DNA of 64,000 nucleotides from Reyranella massiliensis 521 (GCF_000312425.1 NZ_HE997181.1:4945788-5009787); one strand, 5' to 3'; shown: positions 42,768-52,504, numbered from the stretch's first letter. Notes: a model not told the origin generated them from the sequence alone. A program made the numbers and translations.

Positions 42768-43751
42768 ATGACTCTCCGTCGCAGGACTCTATTCGGCGCC
42801 GCCGGCGTCTCCCTTCTGGCTGCTCCGGCGATCGGGCCGGCACGGGCGCAGAGCGATTTTCCCAACAGACCGCTGAAGATGATCGTCCCCTACCCGCCCG
42901 GCGGCGGCACGGACGGGCTGGGGCGCATCACGGCTCAGTTCCTGGGCGAAAAGCTCGGCCAGCAAATCGTGATCCAGAACATCGGCGGCGCTTCCAGCAC
43001 CATCGGGTCCGATACGGTTCGGCGCGCTGACCCCGACGGCTATACCCTGCTGTTCAACGCCAGCCTCTTCGTCCTGGGCAAGACCGTCGTGCCGTCCTGT
43101 CCCTACGATCCGCAGACGGACTTCCGCGCCATTGCCCAGGCGGGCGAGGCGCCGCTGGTGCTATTGGCCAACAACAACGTGCCGGGCAACGACTATGCGG
43201 CGGTCATGGCCGCCGTGAAGAAAGAGCCGAAGAAGTACTTCTTTGCCCTCTCCTCCGGCGGTTCGGCCGGCCATATCGCGACCTTGGCCTTCCTGAAGAA
43301 AACCGGGCTGCCGCTCGACACGATCATGTACAAGGGTACGGCGCCTGCGAACACCGACCTGATGTCGGGGGCGGTGCAGTTCTTCATGGACCCCTGGACG
43401 GCGCTGTTGCCGCTGGCCACCTCGGGCCGCGCCAAGGGCCTGTTCGTCACCTCCAAGCAGCGTACGTCGCTGGCGCCCAACATCCCGACGACCGACGAGG
43501 TCGGCCTGAAGGACTTCCATCTGAGTTCCTGGTACGGCATCTGGGCGCCCAAAGACACGCCCGATGCCGTCGTAAACAAGCTCGCGGGCGCGATGGCCGA
43601 AGTCTCCAAGGACAAGGGCTTCGTCGACAAGACCACGTCGCTCGGCATCGTGCCGACGGCGCGCGGTCCCAAGGAGTTCGCGGCCTTTATCAAGCAGGAA
43701 GTCGAAACCAACACCGCTCTCCTGAAGGACGCAGGGTTCAAGCCGGAGTAG
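42768..43751 (+). CDS. Bug-family tripartite tricarboxylate transporter substrate-binding protein
   Basis: The 327-residue periplasmic protein starts with a possible Tat signal (MTLRRRTLFGAAGVSLLAAPAIGPARAQ) and then FPNRPLKMIVPYPPGGGTDGLGR, the hallmark of Bug (TctC) proteins. Bug proteins bind carboxylates such as citrate, nicotinate or glutamate and feed TctAB permeases, but orphan copies are very common in proteobacteria. No tctA or tctB genes are nearby. The ligand is unknown. It follows the small exported protein by 10 bp. Confidence 0.88.
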   Translation: MTLRRRTLFGAAGVSLLAAPAIGPARAQSDFPNRPLKMIVPYPPGGGTDGLGRITAQFLGEKLGQQIVIQNIGGASSTIGSDTVRRADPDGYTLLFNASLFVLGKTVVPSCPYDPQTDFRAIAQAGEAPLVLLANNNVPGNDYAAVMAAVKKEPKKYFFALSSGGSAGHIATLAFLKKTGLPLDTIMYKGTAPANTDLMSGAVQFFMDPWTALLPLATSGRAKGLFVTSKQRTSLAPNIPTTDEVGLKDFHLSSWYGIWAPKDTPDAVVNKLAGAMAEVSKDKGFVDKTTSLGIVPTARGPKEFAAFIKQEVETNTALLKDAGFKPE

Positions 43752-43864
43752 TTTGCGGCCTGTTCCCGGACGGCAACTTCGTCGCCTTGCGGCGACGATC
43801 ACCGGCGCGTAGAGCGCTGCCTTCGCGGCTCTCCAGTGGAGCCGTTGCAAGGAGCGAGACGAGA

Positions 43865-44170
43865 ATGGCCGATCCCGACGACGAGTATGTGTACGACGAA
43901 GCCACGGGCGAATGGATACCCGCTGCCGAAGCCGCAAAGAAGCCGGCAGCGGATGCTGTCGAAGTACGTGATGCTGTCGGCAATGTCCTCGCCGATGGCG
44001 ACAGCGTCGTTCTGATCAAGGACCTGAAAGTCAAAGGCGCAAACCAGACGCTGCGGCGCGGCACGACCATTCGATCGATCCGTCTGACCGGAGATTCTCA
44101 GGAAATCGATTGCCGTTACGAAGGCATCAAGGGCCTCGTGCTGCGTGCTGAATTCGTCCGAAAGCGCTGA
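43865..44170 (+). CDS. PhnA-like (YjdM C-terminal domain) protein
   Basis: The 101-residue protein contains the PhnA/YjdM C-terminal domain: VRDAVGNVLADGDSVVLIKDLKVKGANQTLRRGTTIRSIRLTGDSQEIDCRYEGIKGLVLRAEFVRK. It lacks the N-terminal zinc ribbon of full-length YjdM and instead has an acidic stretch (ADPDDEYVYDEATGEWIP). Despite the old name 'alkylphosphonate uptake', the function is unclear. A better start than the upstream open frame is the ATG at 43865, with an AAGGAG site nine bases upstream. It converges with glnD at 15 bp. Confidence 0.8.
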   Translation: MADPDDEYVYDEATGEWIPAAEAAKKPAADAVEVRDAVGNVLADGDSVVLIKDLKVKGANQTLRRGTTIRSIRLTGDSQEIDCRYEGIKGLVLRAEFVRKR

Positions 44171-44185
44171 AAGGGATCCAGCCGA

Positions 44186-46978
44186 TTACGCAGCCGCCTT
44201 CGGCAGGGGATCGAAGCGGGCATCGAAGTCCTGGATGGAGGCTTCGACGGCGGTCGCGATCTGCTTGAGCTTTTCCTGGTTTACGACTTTCAGGCCGAAC
44301 AGGTCCTTCACGTAGAAAACGTCGACGGCGCGTTCGCCGTACGTCGTGACATGTGCCGAGGCGATCTGCAGGTTGAGGCGGGTCAGCGCGCGCGTCACGA
44401 CATGCAGGAAGCCCGGACGGTCACGACCGTTGACTTCGATCACCGTGAACGTGTCCGAGGCATTGTTGTCGATCAGCACGCGCGGCTCGACCGTGAAGAC
44501 GCGATCGCGCTTGGGCCAGGATGCACGCTGGCCGTCGAGTTCACGCTGGATGTCGAGGCGGTTCGACAGCGCCAGCTCGACCCGGGCCGCCAGTCGCGCC
44601 AGCCGCTGCGGGCCCTCGAATGGCTTGCCTTCGAGATCCTGAATCCAGAATGCATCGAGCGCCATGCCGTTGGCGAGGGTGAAGATCTTGGCGTCGACGA
44701 TGTTGGCGCCGCTGATCGCCATGGCGCCGGCAAGGCGCGCGAACAGGCCGTGCGTGTCGAGCGTGTAGATCGTGATCTCGGTGACGGACCGTTCGATGTC
44801 GACGCGATGCTCGAAGGCGAGCGGTTGCTTGTCGCGCTCGGCGCTGCGTACCAGCTCGGCCTGGCGGGCCAGGGTCTCGGGCGGGAACGAGAGCCAGTAA
44901 GGCGAGTAGCCGCGCGCGAAATGCGCCTCCTTGTCGGCGTCCGACCAGCCGACGAGACGGCCTGCGACGTCGGCCTGGATGTGCTTGATGCGTTCGGCGC
45001 GGCCACCGGCCAGCGTGCCGCCGGACAGGACCTGCTCCGTGGCGCCGTAGAGCTGGCGCAGCAGGGCCGCCTTCCAGTTGTTCCAGACATTGGGCCCGAC
45101 CGCGCGGATATCGCAGACCGTCAGGACCAGCAGCAGGCGCAGGCGTTCCGGCGATTGCACCAGCGCGGCGAAGGTGTCGATGGTCTTGGGGTCCATCAGG
45201 TCGCGCTGAAACGCTGTCGCCGACATGGCGAGGTGATGGCGCACCAGCCACGCGACGGTTTCCGTTTCGGCGGCGCTCAACCCCAGGCGCGGCCCGAGCT
45301 GCATCGCCACATCGGCGCCCAGGACGGAGTGGTCGCCGCCGCGGCCCTTGGCGATGTCGTGCAAGAGCACCGCGAGATAGAGCACCGGCCGCGACAGGAT
45401 CTTGTGTACCATGTCGGCCGACAGCGGATGATCTTCCTTGAGTGCCCCCGACTCGATGCGCGAGAGGATGCCGATGGCGCGGATCGTGTGCTCGTCGACC
45501 GTATAGGTGTGATACATGTCGTGCTGCGTCTGCGCGACGACGCGGCCGAAATCGGGAATGAAGCGGCCGAACACGCCGGCTTCGTTGAGACGCCGCAGCG
45601 TCGTCTCCGGATCGTGTCGCGACGTCATCATCGCCATGAAGAGACGATTGGCTTCGGGATCGTTCCTGAGCCGATCGATCAGACGGATGCTCTGGGTGAT
45701 GAGCCTGAGCGTTGCCGGATGAATGTCGAGGCCGTTCTCCTGCGCCACATGGAAGAGCCGCAGGATCGCCACCGGATCTTTGGTGAAGGCATCGGAGCTT
45801 GCGACCGCCAGCCGCTCGCCATCGAGCCGGAAGCCTTCGAGCTGGCGCGGCCGCAGCGTCTGCCACAGTGCCGCGAGTTTGGGTTTGCGCCGGCGGCTGT
45901 CCTCCAGCGCGGCAACGAAGATGCGCGTGAGATCGCCGACCGTCTTGGCGTGAAGATAATAGTGCTTGGTGAAACGCTCGACGCCACGGCTGCCCGGACG
46001 ATCCTGATAGCCGAGGCGCACCGCGATTTCGCGCTGAAGGTCGAAGGACAGGCGATCGTCGGCACGGCCGGTCAGATAATGAATGTGACAGCGCACGGTG
46101 GCAAAGAAGCGCTCGGCCCGTTCGAAGTGGCGCGCTTCGCCCCTCGTCAGCACACCCTTGGCCACCAGTTCGCCGGGCTCGCTGACGCGATAGAGATATT
46201 TGGCGATCCAGAAGAGCAGGTGCAGGTCGCGCAGCCCGCCCTTGCCTTCCTTGACGTTGGGTTCGACGACATAGCGCGAGTCGCCCATGCGATGATGCCG
46301 CTGGTCGCGCTCCTCGAGCTTGGCCTCGACGAAGTCGTGGCCATCTCCGACATAGAACTTCTGCGCGAAGCCGCGAGTCAACTCGTCGAACAGCTCGCGG
46401 TCACCCCAGAGATAGCGCGCTTCCAGCAGCGCCGTGCGGATCGTCTGGTCGCGTTCGGCATAGCGAAGGCTCTCGTCCACGGTGCGCGTGGCATGCCCGA
46501 CCTTCAGGCCGAGATCCCACAGCAGATAGAGCATGAACTCGACGATCTGCTCGCCGCGCGGCGTCTGCTTGTAGGGACGCAGGAACAGGAGGTCGATATC
46601 GGACAGCGGCGCCAGCTCGCCGCGGCCGTAACCACCCGTGGCAACCACACCCAGCCGTTCGGCGGTACTTGGATTGGCCGCGGGGTAGGCATGCTGATCG
46701 GCAAAGTCGAACAGGACCCGGATGATCTGGTCCATCAGATAGGAAGTCGCGATGAGGACCGCCGGACCGTCGTTGCGCAGCGGGCCCGGTTCCTCGAACC
46801 GGCAGCGGATTTCCGCACGGCCTTTGGTCAGGGCTTCGCGCAGCAGGGCGAGAATTGCCGTACGCGGCGGCTCGCCGCCGGCCGGCATGTCTTCGACCAG
46901 CGCGGCAAGGGCCTCTTCCAAGGCGCGCCGGCGGACGATGGCACGCCGATCGGGAATCTGGTCGTAGGGTGTGGCCAT
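44186..46978 (-). CDS. glnD: Bifunctional uridylyltransferase/uridylyl-removing enzyme GlnD
   Basis: GlnD is the glutamine sensor that uridylylates or deuridylylates PII proteins. The 930-residue protein has an N-terminal nucleotidyltransferase domain with GGYGRGELAPLSDIDLLFL (metal-binding Asp pair), a central HD phosphohydrolase domain with LLHDIAKGRGGDHS, and two ACT domains (VTEITIYTLDTHGLFARLAGAM and FTVIEVNGRDRPGFLHVVTRAL) at the C-terminus. The length and order match Rhizobium and Azospirillum GlnD. It diverges from comEA-like at 47051. The PII genes themselves are not in the window. Confidence 0.95.
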   Translation of the reverse strand: MATPYDQIPDRRAIVRRRALEEALAALVEDMPAGGEPPRTAILALLREALTKGRAEIRCRFEEPGPLRNDGPAVLIATSYLMDQIIRVLFDFADQHAYPAANPSTAERLGVVATGGYGRGELAPLSDIDLLFLRPYKQTPRGEQIVEFMLYLLWDLGLKVGHATRTVDESLRYAERDQTIRTALLEARYLWGDRELFDELTRGFAQKFYVGDGHDFVEAKLEERDQRHHRMGDSRYVVEPNVKEGKGGLRDLHLLFWIAKYLYRVSEPGELVAKGVLTRGEARHFERAERFFATVRCHIHYLTGRADDRLSFDLQREIAVRLGYQDRPGSRGVERFTKHYYLHAKTVGDLTRIFVAALEDSRRRKPKLAALWQTLRPRQLEGFRLDGERLAVASSDAFTKDPVAILRLFHVAQENGLDIHPATLRLITQSIRLIDRLRNDPEANRLFMAMMTSRHDPETTLRRLNEAGVFGRFIPDFGRVVAQTQHDMYHTYTVDEHTIRAIGILSRIESGALKEDHPLSADMVHKILSRPVLYLAVLLHDIAKGRGGDHSVLGADVAMQLGPRLGLSAAETETVAWLVRHHLAMSATAFQRDLMDPKTIDTFAALVQSPERLRLLLVLTVCDIRAVGPNVWNNWKAALLRQLYGATEQVLSGGTLAGGRAERIKHIQADVAGRLVGWSDADKEAHFARGYSPYWLSFPPETLARQAELVRSAERDKQPLAFEHRVDIERSVTEITIYTLDTHGLFARLAGAMAISGANIVDAKIFTLANGMALDAFWIQDLEGKPFEGPQRLARLAARVELALSNRLDIQRELDGQRASWPKRDRVFTVEPRVLIDNNASDTFTVIEVNGRDRPGFLHVVTRALTRLNLQIASAHVTTYGERAVDVFYVKDLFGLKVVNQEKLKQIATAVEASIQDFDARFDPLPKAAA

Positions 46979-47050
46979 GTGCGGCCGATACTACAGGTCC
47001 GACCCTGCCCCCTGCCAGCCCGGGCGGTTTTCGTGTCATAAAGGCATGCC

Positions 47051-47413
47051 ATGAGGTTCAAGCCTTTCCTTGCCGCCGCAGCGCTGGTTTTTGGCGCGGT
47101 GGGTGCAGTTGGTGGCGCGGTTGCGCAGGGTGCCGGCCGGCCGGCGCCGGCGGCTCCCGCATCCAGCCTGATCGACCTGAACAGCGCGAGCCGCGACGAT
47201 CTCATGAGCCTGGACGGGATCGGCGAAGTGCGGGCCAATGCGATCATCCGGGCGCGGCCGTTCAGGGCCAAGACCGAGCTGGTCGAGCGCCGGCTGATCC
47301 CCGAATCCCTCTACGAGAAGATTTCCGACAAGGTGATGGCGCGTCCCGTCCCCGGCCAGCCGGCACAGCCGCCCGCCCGGCCGGGACAGCCCGCCCCGCC
47401 CAAACGCTCGTGA
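47051..47413 (+). CDS. ComEA-like helix-hairpin-helix protein
   Basis: This 120-residue exported protein has a signal peptide or N-terminal anchor (about residues 5-26). A helix-hairpin-helix domain follows, typical of ComEA (SLIDLNSASRDDLMSLDGIGEVRANAIIRARPF), and then a Pro-rich tail. HhH domains bind DNA non-specifically; competence ComEA does so in the periplasm, but proteobacterial proteins of this size have not been linked clearly to competence. Its stop codon overlaps the mnmE GTG start (GTGA), so both are co-transcribed. Confidence 0.82.
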   Translation: MRFKPFLAAAALVFGAVGAVGGAVAQGAGRPAPAAPASSLIDLNSASRDDLMSLDGIGEVRANAIIRARPFRAKTELVERRLIPESLYEKISDKVMARPVPGQPAQPPARPGQPAPPKRS

Positions 47414-48756
47414 CCGAGGCCACGATCTATGCGCTGGGCACGCCGACGCCCTCGCGTGCGCATCCCGGTGCGATTTCGGTCATCCGGCTGAGCGGTCCGT
47501 GCGCGGCCGACGCCTTGATCGCCCTTACCGGCAAGGACGCCTTGCCCGAGCCGCGCCGCATGGTGCTGCGAACCCTGCGAGATCCGTCGACTGGCGAGGC
47601 CATCGATCGCGGCCTGGTCGTCCGGTTCGAGGCGCCCAACAGCGAAACCGGCGAGCCGATGGCGGAGCTGCATCTGCACGGCGGTCGCGCCGTCGTCGGC
47701 GCCGCGCTCGACGCCATCGCCCGACTGGGTTTCTGCCGCCTGGCCGAGCCCGGAGAATTCACGCGGCGGGCCTTCGAGCACGGCAAGCTCGATCTCACCG
47801 AGGCTGAGGGCATTGCCGACCTGGTCGCAGCCGAGACGGCGGCGCAGCGGCGGCAGGCACTGCAGCAGATGGATGGCGCGCTTCACCGGCTTTACGAGTC
47901 GTGGCGCAGCGCAGGCCTGCGAGCGCTGGCCCATCTCGAAGCCGCCATCGATTTTCCCGACGAGGATTTGCCGGGCGGGCTTGCCGACGAGGTGCGGATT
48001 GCCATCGCGGCGCTGCGGAAAGATGTCTCGGCGCATCTTGAAGACAGACGCGGCGAGCGGCTGCGCGAGGGCCTGTCCATTGCCATCATCGGTCCACCCA
48101 ACGCCGGCAAGTCTTCGCTGCTCAATCTGCTGGCACGGCGCGATGCGGCGATCGTGTCCGAGACGGCGGGCACGACGCGCGATGTGATCGAAGTGCATCT
48201 CGACCTCGGCGGCTGGCCGGTCGTGCTGGCCGATACCGCCGGCCTGCGTGCCTCGCCGGATGCCATCGAACAGGAAGGGGTACGTCGGGCAAAGGCGCGC
48301 GCGGCAGCCGCCGACCTGCGGCTGCTGGTGCTCGATGCTTCCGGAGACTGGCGCACCGAGAGGGATACGCTGATCGCGGCGACGGAAAACTGGAACCCCG
48401 CCTTCGACATCGTGGTCGCCAACAAGAGCGATCTGGCCCCCGCGGAAGATGCCGATGTGGTGGCGCTTTCGGCCAACAGCGGCAATGGCCTGCCGGCATT
48501 GCTGACGCGCCTGGAACGGTCTGCCGGCGAGCTTATGCAGGAAGGTGCCGGCGTCGTGCCGCTCACCCGCGCGCGCCACCGGGAGGCGCTGGTCGAGTGC
48601 CAGGCCGCGCTGGGCCGCGCGCTGCTCGCGCCGGAAGTGGCTCTCGCAGCCGAAGATTTGAGGCTTGCCGTGCGGGCCATCGGCCGTATCACCGGCACGG
48701 TGCGCATCGACGAGCTGCTGGACGTGATCTTCCGCGACTTCTGCATCGGGAAGTGA
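47410..48756 (+). CDS. mnmE: tRNA uridine-5-carboxymethylaminomethyl(34) synthesis GTPase MnmE
   Basis: MnmE, with MnmG, installs the cmnm group on wobble uridine 34. The 448-residue protein has an N-terminal folate-binding domain (TEATIYALGTPTP and FTRRAFEHGKLDLTEAEGIADLV), the inserted G domain with GPPNAGKSSLLN, TTRD and DTAGLRAS, and the C-terminal CIGK motif (445-448). The start is GTG 47410, overlapping the stop of the comEA-like gene. In many alphaproteobacteria mnmE is followed directly by mnmG. Here about 7.5 kb of aldehyde-oxidoreductase and NHEJ genes separate them. Confidence 0.95.
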   Translation: MTEATIYALGTPTPSRAHPGAISVIRLSGPCAADALIALTGKDALPEPRRMVLRTLRDPSTGEAIDRGLVVRFEAPNSETGEPMAELHLHGGRAVVGAALDAIARLGFCRLAEPGEFTRRAFEHGKLDLTEAEGIADLVAAETAAQRRQALQQMDGALHRLYESWRSAGLRALAHLEAAIDFPDEDLPGGLADEVRIAIAALRKDVSAHLEDRRGERLREGLSIAIIGPPNAGKSSLLNLLARRDAAIVSETAGTTRDVIEVHLDLGGWPVVLADTAGLRASPDAIEQEGVRRAKARAAAADLRLLVLDASGDWRTERDTLIAATENWNPAFDIVVANKSDLAPAEDADVVALSANSGNGLPALLTRLERSAGELMQEGAGVVPLTRARHREALVECQAALGRALLAPEVALAAEDLRLAVRAIGRITGTVRIDELLDVIFRDFCIGK

Positions 48757-48765
48757 CGAGGCTTT

Positions 48766-50859
48766 CTAGCCGCTCTGCTTCGTCAGGCCCGGGAGGATCT
48801 TGTCGAGCGTGATGGGATACTCGCGCACGCGAACGCCGCAGGCATTGTAGACGGCATTGGCGACCGCAGCGCCGGCGCCACAGATGCCAAGCTCGCCCAC
48901 GCCCTTGGAACCCAGCACGTTGGCATGGCTGTCGAAGGCGTCCAGCAGCACGGCATCGACGTCCGGCACATCGGCGTGTACGGGCACGTGATAGTTGGCG
49001 AGGTCGTTGTTCACGAACGAGCCGAAGCGCGTATCGAGGACGGACTCTTCATGCAACGCCGAACTCACCCCCCAGATCATGCCGCCGATGAGCTGTGAAC
49101 GCGCGGTCTTGGCGTTCAGGATGCGGCCTGCCTCGAACACGCCGAGCATCCGACGCAGGCGAACCTCGCCCGTCGCGACATCTACGCCGACCTCGGCGAA
49201 ATGCGCGCCGTAGGCGTACTGAGAGTATTTCTTGTAGTCGTCGCCCGGTTCGACGCGGCCGATCTCGCTCAAGCCCTGTGCGCCCTCGCCGGCATCGAGC
49301 CTCGCCTTGAGCTTGCGGCATGCATCGTGGAGGGCGGCGCCACAGCTCGACGCGCCGAAGGAGCCACCGGAGCCCGGTGTGTTGGCGAAGGAGCTGTGGC
49401 CGAGACGCACGTCGATGTTCTCGACCTTGAAGCCCAGCGTTTCCGCCGCGATCTGCGCAAAGATCGTGTAGGAGCCGGTGCCGATGTCGGTCATGTCCAT
49501 CTCGACCACGGCCCGCTCCGCGCTGTCGAGGCGCACCAGCGCTTCGGCGGGCCGCAGGAAGTTTCCGCGAATGGCGGCGGCCATGCCGAGACCCACCAGC
49601 CAGCGACCGTCCCGTACCTGCCCCGGTTGCGCCTGGCGCCTGTCCCAGCCGAACCGCTTGGCGCCTTCCTGCAGACAGGACACCAGCGCGCGAGTCGAAT
49701 AGGGCACCTTCTTCTCGGGATCTTCCTTGGGTTCGTTCTTGAGGCGCAATTCGACCGGGTCTATGCGCAAGCGCTCGGCGAGCTCGTCCATAGCCTGTTC
49801 GAGCGACAGGAGGCCGATCGCTTCGCCGGGTGCGCGCATCGAATCGGCCACCGGCAGGTCGAGTGCGGAAATGCGCTCGGTGGTCAGGCGATGGGGCGCG
49901 GCGTAGAGCGAGCGCGTCGAACTGACGACGGGTTCGGAGAATTCATCTGCGCGCGCGCTTTGCGCGTAGGATTCATGGGCGAGCGCAATCAGGGTACCAT
50001 CGTGTTCGGCGCCCAGCCGCACGCGCTGGATCGACGCGGGACGGTGTGTCGTGAGATGGAAAAGCTGCTGTCGCGTCAGCACGACTTTCACAGGTCGCCG
50101 TAATTCGCGGGCCGCAAGGGCGGCCAGGATGGCATCGGCATAGACGGGCAGCTTGCCGCCGAAGCCGCCGCCAATGTACTCGGAGATCACCTCCACCTTT
50201 TCCGGCGGCATCTTGAGGGTGTCGGCTATCGATTTGTGTGCAGCCTCCACGAGCTGGACGGCGCAATGGACGGTGAGCTTGTCGCCGTTCCAGCGAGCAA
50301 CGCTGGCAGGCGGCTCCATCATGTTGTGCGACTGGTAGGGCGTCGTGTAGGTCGCGTCGACCCGCACCGGCGACCGCGACAGAGCGGTTTCCACATCGCC
50401 TACCTTGCTGTCGCCTCCTTCGGGATCGTAGGCCCTGGGACGCTCGGCCTCGAGATCGTAGGCGCCGGGCTGGCGCGCGTAGGTGACCTCCAGGGCATCG
50501 GCGGCGGCGCGCGCATCTTCCGGTGTCTGCGCGACGACCAGTGCGACCGCCTGACCGAAGTATTGAACCTGGGCGCTAGCGAGCTGCGGCTTGGGCCGTG
50601 CATGGCGATTCTCCGCCTTCGCCGGGGCCGGCGTCTGCTTCGGCGCGTTCTCGTGTGTCATGACGAGCAGGACACCCGGCATCTTTCTAACGGCGGCCGT
50701 GTTGATGGCCTTGATCTGCCCATGGGCGATGGCGGCAGTGACGATGTGGCCGTAGGCCAGATCGTCGACGCTGTGATCGGCGCTGTAGAGCGCGCGCCCC
50801 ATGACCTTGGCGTGGCCGTCGATGCGGTCGAGCGGCTGGCCGATGATGCTGTCGGGCAT
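48766..50859 (-). CDS. PaoC/YagR-like molybdenum-binding subunit of an aldehyde oxidoreductase
   Basis: The 697-residue subunit belongs to the xanthine dehydrogenase family. The Moco-binding features are present: GGGFGGKLPVYADAILAAL, the GSGGSFGASSCGAAL segment and the catalytic-type Glu656 in KGVGELGICGAGA near the C-terminus. The size and lack of an extra N-terminal domain match PaoC (YagR) of the E. coli periplasmic aldehyde oxidoreductase rather than XdhB. It is the last gene of the minus-strand set encoding the 2Fe-2S, FAD and Mo subunits. The physiological aldehyde is unknown. Confidence 0.88.
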   Translation of the reverse strand: MPDSIIGQPLDRIDGHAKVMGRALYSADHSVDDLAYGHIVTAAIAHGQIKAINTAAVRKMPGVLLVMTHENAPKQTPAPAKAENRHARPKPQLASAQVQYFGQAVALVVAQTPEDARAAADALEVTYARQPGAYDLEAERPRAYDPEGGDSKVGDVETALSRSPVRVDATYTTPYQSHNMMEPPASVARWNGDKLTVHCAVQLVEAAHKSIADTLKMPPEKVEVISEYIGGGFGGKLPVYADAILAALAARELRRPVKVVLTRQQLFHLTTHRPASIQRVRLGAEHDGTLIALAHESYAQSARADEFSEPVVSSTRSLYAAPHRLTTERISALDLPVADSMRAPGEAIGLLSLEQAMDELAERLRIDPVELRLKNEPKEDPEKKVPYSTRALVSCLQEGAKRFGWDRRQAQPGQVRDGRWLVGLGMAAAIRGNFLRPAEALVRLDSAERAVVEMDMTDIGTGSYTIFAQIAAETLGFKVENIDVRLGHSSFANTPGSGGSFGASSCGAALHDACRKLKARLDAGEGAQGLSEIGRVEPGDDYKKYSQYAYGAHFAEVGVDVATGEVRLRRMLGVFEAGRILNAKTARSQLIGGMIWGVSSALHEESVLDTRFGSFVNNDLANYHVPVHADVPDVDAVLLDAFDSHANVLGSKGVGELGICGAGAAVANAVYNACGVRVREYPITLDKILPGLTKQSG

Positions 50860-50861
50860 GC

Positions 50862-51848
50862 CTAGCCTCCCGTTCCTGCGAGTTCGCCAAGCGTGCTGAC
50901 GATGGTTCGTCGCGAGAGCTCGACCTTGAACCTGTTGTGCTTCCCGGCGGCAGCGTCCTTCATCGCGATGGCGCCGGCCGCCTCAAAAGCGTCCTTGTCG
51001 GGCACGACACCAGCCATCATTGCTTCGGCGTCGGCTGCTTGCCAGGGCTTGTGGGCGACGCCGCCCAAGGCAAGACGCGCCTCGCGCACCCGCCCGTCGA
51101 CGGTATCGAGGACGGCCGCGACCGAGACCAAGGCGAAGGCATAGGAGGCTCGGTCTCGCACCTTGCGATAGGTCTGCCTGCCCGCCGGGGGTGGCGGCAG
51201 GACGACACCTGTGATGAGGTCGCCCGGCAACAGCGTCGTATCGCGTTCCGGGGTCGTGCCGGGCAGACGATGCAGCTCGGAGACCGCCAGCTTGCGCGTC
51301 GCCCCTTCGGCGCCCTGCACCTCCACCTCCGCGCGCAACGCAGTCATTGCAACGGCCATGTCCGAGGGATGCACGGCAATGCAGGCGTCGCTGCCGCCCA
51401 GAACCGCGTGCATGCGATTGTATCCCTCCAGGGCAGAACAACCGCTGCCGGGCGCGCGTTTGTTGCAGGGCTTGGACACGTCGTAGAAATACGAACAGCG
51501 GGTGCGTTGCAGCAGGTTGCCTGCCGTCGTCGCCTGGTTGCGAAGCTGGGCCGACGCGCCATTGAGCAAGGCCAACGCCAGCATGGGATAGCGCCGTCGC
51601 ACATGTTCGTTGGTCGCAAGATCGGCGTTGCTGACGAGCGCGCCGATCCTGAGGCCGCCTCCGGGCGTTTCCTCCATCTCCCTCAGAGGTAGACGAGAGA
51701 CATCGACGAGATGCCGAGGACGCTCGACGTCGACCTTCATCAGATCCAGCAGGTTCGTCCCGCCGGCGATGAAGTAGGCCCCCTGCTGGCTGCCGGCCTG
51801 GACGGCGCTTGCGAGATCGTCGGGGCGCTCATAGCTGAATGGCCTCAT
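50862..51848 (-). CDS. PaoB/YagS-like FAD-binding subunit of an aldehyde oxidoreductase
   Basis: This 328-residue FAD subunit of the xanthine dehydrogenase family has the FAD-binding loop FIAGGTNLLDLMKVD near residue 35 and the AQLRNQATTAGNLLQRTRC region. It also shows the extra cysteines (TRC, KPC, SGC) around residues 120-145 that carry an additional [4Fe-4S] cluster in E. coli PaoB. The ATG at 51848 overlaps the TGA of the upstream 2Fe-2S subunit (ATGA), and the Mo subunit begins 2 bp downstream. Confidence 0.88.
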   Translation of the reverse strand: MRPFSYERPDDLASAVQAGSQQGAYFIAGGTNLLDLMKVDVERPRHLVDVSRLPLREMEETPGGGLRIGALVSNADLATNEHVRRRYPMLALALLNGASAQLRNQATTAGNLLQRTRCSYFYDVSKPCNKRAPGSGCSALEGYNRMHAVLGGSDACIAVHPSDMAVAMTALRAEVEVQGAEGATRKLAVSELHRLPGTTPERDTTLLPGDLITGVVLPPPPAGRQTYRKVRDRASYAFALVSVAAVLDTVDGRVREARLALGGVAHKPWQAADAEAMMAGVVPDKDAFEAAGAIAMKDAAAGKHNRFKVELSRRTIVSTLGELAGTGG

Positions 51849-52504
51849 GTTGCACTCTCTTTGGCGTCGATAATGGCCGCAACGATGTTGGGGTAGGCGG
51901 AACAGCGACAGATGTTCCCGCTCATGCGTTCACGAATCTCTTCCGGCGTGACGCGAGGAACGCCGACCATGTCCGCGCTGACCATTGACGGCACGCCCTT
52001 CTGCACCTCGGCCAGCATTCCGACTGCCGAGCAGATCTGGCCCGGCGTGCAGAAGCCACATTGGAAGCCGTCGTGCCTGACGAACGCATCCTGCATCGGA
52101 TGCAGCTCCTCCCCGTCGGCCAGGCCCTCAATGGTGACGACGCGATCGCCGTCGCGCATGACGGCAAGCGACAGGCAGGAGTTCATGCGGACGCCGTTCA
52201 CCAGCACGGTGCAGGCGCCACATTGGCCGTGGTCGCAGCCCTTCTTCGTGCCGGTGAGATTGAGGTGATCGCGCAGCGCATCGAGCAAAGTCGTGCGCGG
52301 GTCGACGGCGATGTCGCGTGGCTGATCGTTGACGGTCAGGCGCACTTTTGCGAGAGCGCCGTCGTCGCCGCTTTCCTGCCGCGGCGGCGGGGCGCTAGTC
52401 TGAGGGGCGCCCGTCTGGGCGGCGAGTTCGCGCCCGAATACGGCGGTGACGACAGCGGCGACACCCAGCACTCGGCGGCCGATCGCGGAGGGAAGATTGA
52501 TCAT
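51845..52504 (-). CDS. PaoA/YagT-like [2Fe-2S] subunit of an aldehyde oxidoreductase
   Basis: The 219-residue subunit carries two [2Fe-2S] clusters: the plant-type ferredoxin cysteines CDHGQCGACTV with a downstream Cys, and the C-terminal pair CGFCTPGQ and CRCS. Before the ferredoxin domain there is an N-terminal segment SAIGRRVLGVAAVVTAVFGRELAAQ with a twin arginine and hydrophobic core, as in periplasmic PaoA (YagT), which suggests Tat export of the assembled complex. The start is uncertain; the ATG at 52540 would add 12 residues. Neither has a clear ribosome-binding site. Confidence 0.82.
   Translation of the reverse strand: MINLPSAIGRRVLGVAAVVTAVFGRELAAQTGAPQTSAPPPRQESGDDGALAKVRLTVNDQPRDIAVDPRTTLLDALRDHLNLTGTKKGCDHGQCGACTVLVNGVRMNSCLSLAVMRDGDRVVTIEGLADGEELHPMQDAFVRHDGFQCGFCTPGQICSAVGMLAEVQKGVPSMVSADMVGVPRVTPEEIRERMSGNICRCSAYPNIVAAIIDAKESAT

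Noticed and set aside
44351..47041. 896-codon plus-strand open frame opposite glnD
   Set aside because: Antisense artefact of GC-rich codons. GlnD domains are intact on the minus strand.
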